In this document: positions 23,334-26,412 of the stretch, in pieces
Layout of the letters: each line of letters starts with the position of its first letter
How positions within the stretch are numbered: the first letter of the stretch is position 1
NCBI GenBank assembly: GCA_002344895.1
Contig: DDUR01000005.1
Coordinates: 1 to 26,412, forward strand
Length of the DNA stretch: 26,412 bases
From: Ignavibacteria bacterium UBA2333
GTDB taxonomy: Bacteria; Bacteroidota; Ignavibacteria; Kapaibacteriales; Kapaibacteriaceae
Direction of reading: 5' to 3'
Notes under the pieces: generated by a model
Seen by the model: only the letters and a program-made list of their open reading frames with translations
Told to the model about the DNA's origin: nothing
Databases searched by the model: none
Program-made: the position numbers and the translations under genes

Positions 23334-23963
23334 GTGAAAATTTCCGTCGTAGGAGCAGGCAATGTTGGCGGTGCACTTGCCAGAAGCTGGCATGATGCGG
23401 GCCATAGCGTAATGGTAGGAGCTCGCGATCAGCAATCACCAAAGGTTCGTGCGACAGTTGCGGGAATGCCTGACATGCAAGTGGCCGATGTTCATACGGC
23501 CGTGGCACGCGCTGAAGTCCTACTGGTTGCTACGCCAGCTGCAGCCGTCATGGAGGTGATAGATGCCGTAGCGGCGGGGTACCGCGAGGGACTTGTTGTT
23601 ATCGATGCAACGAATAGTGTGGCGGTTCGACCAGGTGGTTACGACAACGCAACGGCCGCTTTTACCGACAAATTGCCCAACGTGCGTGTAGTAAAATGTT
23701 TCAATACTGTCGGATTTGAAGTGATGGTCAATCCTATCATCGACGGCATTGTTGCAGACATGTTTATGGCCGGTGATGATATTGATGCGAAGACTGCTGT
23801 TCGCACTCTCGCGTTAGACGCTGGCTTTGGTGAGTGTTTCGACGTTGGTGGGGCAGATGCCATACCGTCTCTAGAGCACATGGCAATGGTATGGATCCGC
23901 CTAGCTATGCGGCAAGGATATGGTCGTTCTTCCGGATGGAAACTGTTGCGATCAGGTTCGTAA
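23334..23963 (+). CDS. NADPH-dependent F420 reductase-like oxidoreductase
   Basis: A 209-aa protein of the 'NADP oxidoreductase, coenzyme F420-dependent' family. The N-terminal Rossmann fold starts at once: VKISVVGAGNVGGALARSWHDAGH (GxGxxG at 7-12), followed by MVGARD, the typical position for selecting the NADP phosphate. Later conserved segments are VLLVATPAAAVMEV, GLVVIDATNS, VVKCFNTVGFEVM and DVGGADAIPSLEHMAMVWIRLA. The name does not prove F420 use; most bacterial homologues act on other substrates. GTG 23334 is chosen because GGAG (23324-23327) lies 6 nt upstream and because homology begins here; the frame is open from 23283. It is divergent from the NYN gene and convergent with the ankyrin gene. 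Confidence 0.87.
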   Translation: MKISVVGAGNVGGALARSWHDAGHSVMVGARDQQSPKVRATVAGMPDMQVADVHTAVARAEVLLVATPAAAVMEVIDAVAAGYREGLVVIDATNSVAVRPGGYDNATAAFTDKLPNVRVVKCFNTVGFEVMVNPIIDGIVADMFMAGDDIDAKTAVRTLALDAGFGECFDVGGADAIPSLEHMAMVWIRLAMRQGYGRSSGWKLLRSGS

Positions 23964-24001
23964 GCAATGTGTGTGGGACGTGCCTATCAGCAGTTATGTA
24001 G

Positions 24002-24760
24002 CTACTGAGCTCCGGCACGTTCCAGCACGTCAATAACGAGTCGACGCTTGTATTCACGAGCATAATCCATTGCAGACTTGCCCGAAAGGTCTCGTGCTTG
24101 TACATCTGGTTTGTACTTGAGGAGCAGCCGAATCATCTCATCTTCTCCAAGTACGGCCAGCAACATAAGAGGCGTTCTACCCTGAGGATCTCGTGAGTTG
24201 GGGTCTGCCCCATGAGTTAGCAACTCCATCATACAGTTCAGATGACGGTATCCGCAGCTGATCATGAGCGGTGTATTACCCTTTTCATCCTTGGCTTCCT
24301 TGTCGGCACCAGCATCCAGAATCAATGTAACTGGTGTTGTTACCCCTTGTTGTGAGGCAACATGTAGAGCTGTACGCTGCTTCTCGTCTCGAGCCTGAAC
24401 ATTGGCACCGGCAGACAGCAGCAGTGATATTGCTGCTTCAGATGAGTGAAAGGCTGCAGCATGAAGAGGCGTCATACCATTTGGTCCAACAGCGTTAACA
24501 TCGGCTTTTCGCTGGACAAGGAAATCGATCATTGCCGAGTCCTTGTTGATGATGGCATGTAGTAATGGCGTAAGTCCCTCAGAGTCACGCTCATTAATAT
24601 CACTTTTTTTGGCTTTTAGCACACGCTCAACCTTCTTGACATCGCCGGATTGAACGGCTGATATCACGGACTGAGCAGAAACTACAGACGGGTCTGCTCC
24701 GAAGAGCAGACCCGTCGCAAAGAGAATGATGAGGCGTGTTGCGATCGTTTGATCGTTCAT
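24002..24760 (-). CDS. Secreted ankyrin-repeat protein
   Basis: A 252-aa protein with a signal peptide (MNDQTIATRLIILFATGLLF then GADPSVVSA) followed by ankyrin repeats filling the rest. Repeat cores are visible as TPLLHAIINKD, TPLHAAAFHSS, TALHVASQQG, TPLMISCGYRH and TPLMLLAVLGE, spaced by about 33 residues, ending in a capping repeat (SAMDYAREYKRRLVIDVLERAG). Each repeat has the loop pattern [DN]x.[DG]. The protein should be a periplasmic or exported scaffold for protein-protein contacts; the partner is unknown. It is last in a minus-strand run after two lipoproteins and an outer-membrane beta-barrel protein (14-bp gap to the preceding gene). That context suggests a role in envelope assembly or maintenance. 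It is convergent with the oxidoreductase gene across 38 bp without a clear terminator. Confidence 0.9.
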   Translation of the reverse strand: MNDQTIATRLIILFATGLLFGADPSVVSAQSVISAVQSGDVKKVERVLKAKKSDINERDSEGLTPLLHAIINKDSAMIDFLVQRKADVNAVGPNGMTPLHAAAFHSSEAAISLLLSAGANVQARDEKQRTALHVASQQGVTTPVTLILDAGADKEAKDEKGNTPLMISCGYRHLNCMMELLTHGADPNSRDPQGRTPLMLLAVLGEDEMIRLLLKYKPDVQARDLSGKSAMDYAREYKRRLVIDVLERAGAQ

Positions 24761-24774
24761 AATGTTCGTCGTTT

Positions 24775-25350
24775 TCAGAAACCTTGCTTCTGAATGAAGA
24801 TACCCTTGTCGACCTTCGCAAAAAACTGCTGATAAAACGATGGATCAGCAATTGTTTCGACCTCCAAGGGCTGGCCGTTATTGTCGAGTGTTTTCGCTTG
24901 AAAGTTCACGCGGACCTTGGTGCGTGTACCAATCTCGCTAACGTTGACACTTGCTTCAATACGCTTGAACTTGGCGTAACGATACTCATCACGACGTTCA
25001 CGAGAGCGATTTGAGTACGAAGATCGGAAGACCTGTTCAAAAACTCCGGACCAGAAGTCGTCACTGTTGTTGGACGAGTTTCTCGACGTTGACAGCTGAA
25101 TTTCCTTCTCTGCCGTGAGTAATCCTAGGTCGATGACGGCATTCTTGACCACGAATCCATCATCCTGAAGTGTATTCAGAACGGCTTTCATGATAAGCTT
25201 GACGTCATTGGTGTCATATTCCCTCGTCTGAAACTCCCGCGTTTGCAGCTGAGTTTGAGGTGTTAAGGGGCGTTGAGGGGGCTGGTTAACAATTGTACAA
25301 CCAGTTACCGCCAGCGCAAGGAGACCGATGGTGAGAAGAATCGTTCTCAT
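24775..25350 (-). CDS. Predicted lipoprotein of unknown function
   Basis: A 191-aa lipoprotein. MRTILLTIGLLALAVTGC is a lipoprotein signal with lipobox AVTG|C (Cys18). A Pro/Gln-rich tether (QPPQRPLTPQTQLQTREFQT) then leads to a folded domain: NDVKLIMKAVLNTLQDDGFVVKNAVIDLGLLTAEKEIQLS and a beta-rich C-terminal half (RIEASVNVSEIGTRTKVRVNFQAKTLD). I do not recognise a named family with confidence. The tether is encoded in part by a copy of the G-rich motif (25267-25282). ATG 25350 follows the BamE-like gene after 5 bp, so the genes are co-transcribed. Likely anchored in the outer membrane facing the periplasm. Confidence 0.8.
   Translation of the reverse strand: MRTILLTIGLLALAVTGCTIVNQPPQRPLTPQTQLQTREFQTREYDTNDVKLIMKAVLNTLQDDGFVVKNAVIDLGLLTAEKEIQLSTSRNSSNNSDDFWSGVFEQVFRSSYSNRSRERRDEYRYAKFKRIEASVNVSEIGTRTKVRVNFQAKTLDNNGQPLEVETIADPSFYQQFFAKVDKGIFIQKQGF
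25267..25282 (+). repeat. Dispersed G-rich motif, copy 9 (in lipoprotein gene)
   Basis: GGGGCGTTGAGGGGGC, spacer GTTGA, preceded by GTTAA. It is opposite the coding strand and encodes the tether residues PPQRP directly after the lipobox of the lipoprotein. Confidence 0.55.
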
Positions 25351-25355
25351 GATCG

Positions 25356-25772
25356 TCAGAACTTACTCTGATGGTAGGTAAACGACTGAACCTTGTCGGT
25401 TTCATCAAACTTGATGACGACGGTCAAGGTTCGCTGGGACGTCGCAGCGGCTCCACTTTGGTTAGAGAAGCCACCGAGGATGAGGAAGAGACCGTTCTGA
25501 CTCTGTGAATACGAGGCTTCCGTGGCGATCTTATCGTACACCCACGTGATGTTACCTTTTTCGTCGCGAGTAGTGATATTGGGCGATCCGAGAATCTCGG
25601 CTACTTGTGCGCCTGACATTCCCTTTTTGATTTCTGCCTGCACCTTACCAGCCGTTAGTCCATTTTGACTATTGGTATGGAGGTCGTTGTAGTTGTCTTG
25701 AGCTGATCGGCAACCGCCGATCACGAGTACGCCCGCGACGACGAGTCCAAGGGCGAGAGAAGTTGAACGCAT
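25356..25772 (-). CDS. SmpA/OmlA (BamE-like) lipoprotein
   Basis: A 138-aa lipoprotein. MRSTSLALGLVVAGVLVIGGC is the signal with lipobox VIGG|C. The mature domain resembles the SmpA/OmlA (BamE) fold: LTAGKVQAEIKKGMSGAQVAEILGSPNITTRDEKGNITWVYDKIA, a helix-helix-strand pattern around the typical 'G.P' turn, followed by a C-terminal strand 'RTLTVVIKFDETDKVQSFTYHQSKF'. BamE itself helps outer-membrane protein assembly; here the role is inferred. ATG 25772 is chosen because GGAG lies 6 nt upstream; an in-frame TTG at 25784 is less likely. It lies in a run with an outer-membrane beta-barrel gene upstream (54-bp gap) and a second lipoprotein 5 bp downstream. Confidence 0.85.
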   Translation of the reverse strand: MRSTSLALGLVVAGVLVIGGCRSAQDNYNDLHTNSQNGLTAGKVQAEIKKGMSGAQVAEILGSPNITTRDEKGNITWVYDKIATEASYSQSQNGLFLILGGFSNQSGAAATSQRTLTVVIKFDETDKVQSFTYHQSKF

Positions 25773-25826
25773 GATGAACTCCAATGAGGGGATTCGTTTC
25801 CGATGGGTGAGAAAAGAGAAGTAGCC

Positions 25827-26412
25827 TCAGAACATAGCGACGATTCCAACGGTAAACAGTACACTCGAGGGGTTCTTTACTGTAGTGTTTACGGCGCGGT
25901 ACGTACTGCCGGTACCCACCAGTTGGTACGAAGTCACAGAAATTGAGGACGAAGAAAGATACCTCATGCGGACGTCGATCAACACACGTTCCAAGGTGTT
26001 AGGGAGATCAATGATGTCAACCACCTTCACCATGACGCCGGCACCTGCACCGTATTGGAGCTCCCAGCTTACATCTCGTTGTGTGCTTGAGACATCGTAG
26101 TCCCGCTCGCCGTTATACGTGCGACGTTCATACGAACCATTAAACACACTACCGCCAATTATGGCTTCGGCATATGGGAAGATCCACGACTCGAAATTGG
26201 GCTGCAACCGAATGGCGACGTTAAAAGGAATCGCGTTGGACTGTGTTTCATATTCGGTTGTATCAGACCAATTTCTATACCGCTTTCGATCGACGGAATA
26301 GATCAGGTAATCGGCATTGAGTACGATACTGACAGGGATCGGATCGAAGTAGTAACCGGCATGCACTCCAAAGCCCAATCCAGGCGGATCCACGCCAATC
26401 TTCGTTAGCGAG
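25827..26412 (-). CDS. Outer-membrane beta-barrel protein (5' end outside the window)
   Basis: The C-terminal 194 residues of a protein whose frame stays open to the right window edge, so the start is not visible. It shows alternating hydrophobic strands typical of a small outer-membrane barrel: GLGFGVHAGYYF, IPVSIVLNADYLIYSV, IPFNVAIRLQPNF, WIFPYAEAIIGGSVFNGSY, SWELQYGAGAGVMVKVVDI, VLIDVRMRYLSSSS, VLFTVGIVAMF. The last residue is Phe, as for BAM substrates. It resembles the OmpA/OmpX-like porin-type barrels of Bacteroidetes, but no specific function can be given. First gene seen of the minus-strand envelope operon with two lipoproteins and an ankyrin protein. Confidence 0.8.
   Translation of the reverse strand, partial: SLTKIGVDPPGLGFGVHAGYYFDPIPVSIVLNADYLIYSVDRKRYRNWSDTTEYETQSNAIPFNVAIRLQPNFESWIFPYAEAIIGGSVFNGSYERRTYNGERDYDVSSTQRDVSWELQYGAGAGVMVKVVDIIDLPNTLERVLIDVRMRYLSSSSISVTSYQLVGTGSTYRAVNTTVKNPSSVLFTVGIVAMF

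Noticed and set aside
68..25282. G-quadruplex formation by the G-rich motif
   Set aside because: Each copy has only two G-runs, whereas an intramolecular quadruplex needs four; only intermolecular forms would be possible.

Overview
This 26.4 kb window looks like chromosomal DNA from a member of the Bacteroidota/Chlorobiota (FCB) group; a 'Candidatus Kapabacteria'-like or Ignavibacteria-like lineage is my best guess. The evidence is a type IX secretion C-terminal sorting domain on a large secreted protein, a DUF2795 protein of the Bacteroidetes kind, several TAnnTTTG-type -7 boxes, patchy use of Shine-Dalgarno sites, and roughly 50% GC. The taxonomic call is inference. I saw no tRNA, rRNA, CRISPR array, transposase or phage gene.

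Layout. 1-2912: a repeat-bearing intergenic stretch, a small DUF2795 gene with a strong terminator, and an Omp85/BamA-family outer-membrane protein. 2980-4522 (minus): coaX and birA, overlapping. 4639-6540: mnmE and a GNAT acetyltransferase. 6541-7035: a 495-bp gene-free control region with three parS (ParB-binding) sites alternating with two identical 35-bp palindromic elements. 7036-8886: mnmG, partner of mnmE in tRNA wobble-uridine modification, ending at a bidirectional terminator. 8968-11754 (minus): a secreted arylsulfotransferase-like beta-propeller protein with a T9SS tail. 11826-13916: a WaaE-like glycosyltransferase and serS. 13917-14303: a cluster of four DnaA-box matches beside an AT-rich stretch, a good oriC candidate. 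14236-16999: Fe-S (6-4) photolyase-type protein, bestrophin-like channel and a DUF486 membrane protein. 16986-19651 (minus): M42 aminopeptidase, dps and alkC, likely one operon. 19699-20946: M16 peptidase. 20943-23162 (minus): NYN-cold-shock fusion followed by a YbdL-like aminotransferase. 23334-23963: F420/NADP oxidoreductase-like protein. 24002-26412 (minus): a four-gene envelope operon (beta-barrel protein cut by the window end, BamE-like lipoprotein, second lipoprotein, secreted ankyrin protein).

Themes. Chromosome maintenance signals (parS, candidate oriC) lie within 8 kb of each other near mnmE/mnmG and serS. DNA-protection genes (photolyase, AlkC, Dps) sit directly beside the candidate origin. 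The most unusual signal is a short dispersed G-rich motif of the form GGGG(G)C-N2-5-GGGG(G)C. It occurs nine times, on both strands, in intergenic DNA and inside unrelated genes, and two copies share an identical 20-mer about 15 kb apart. No feature type I know explains it.
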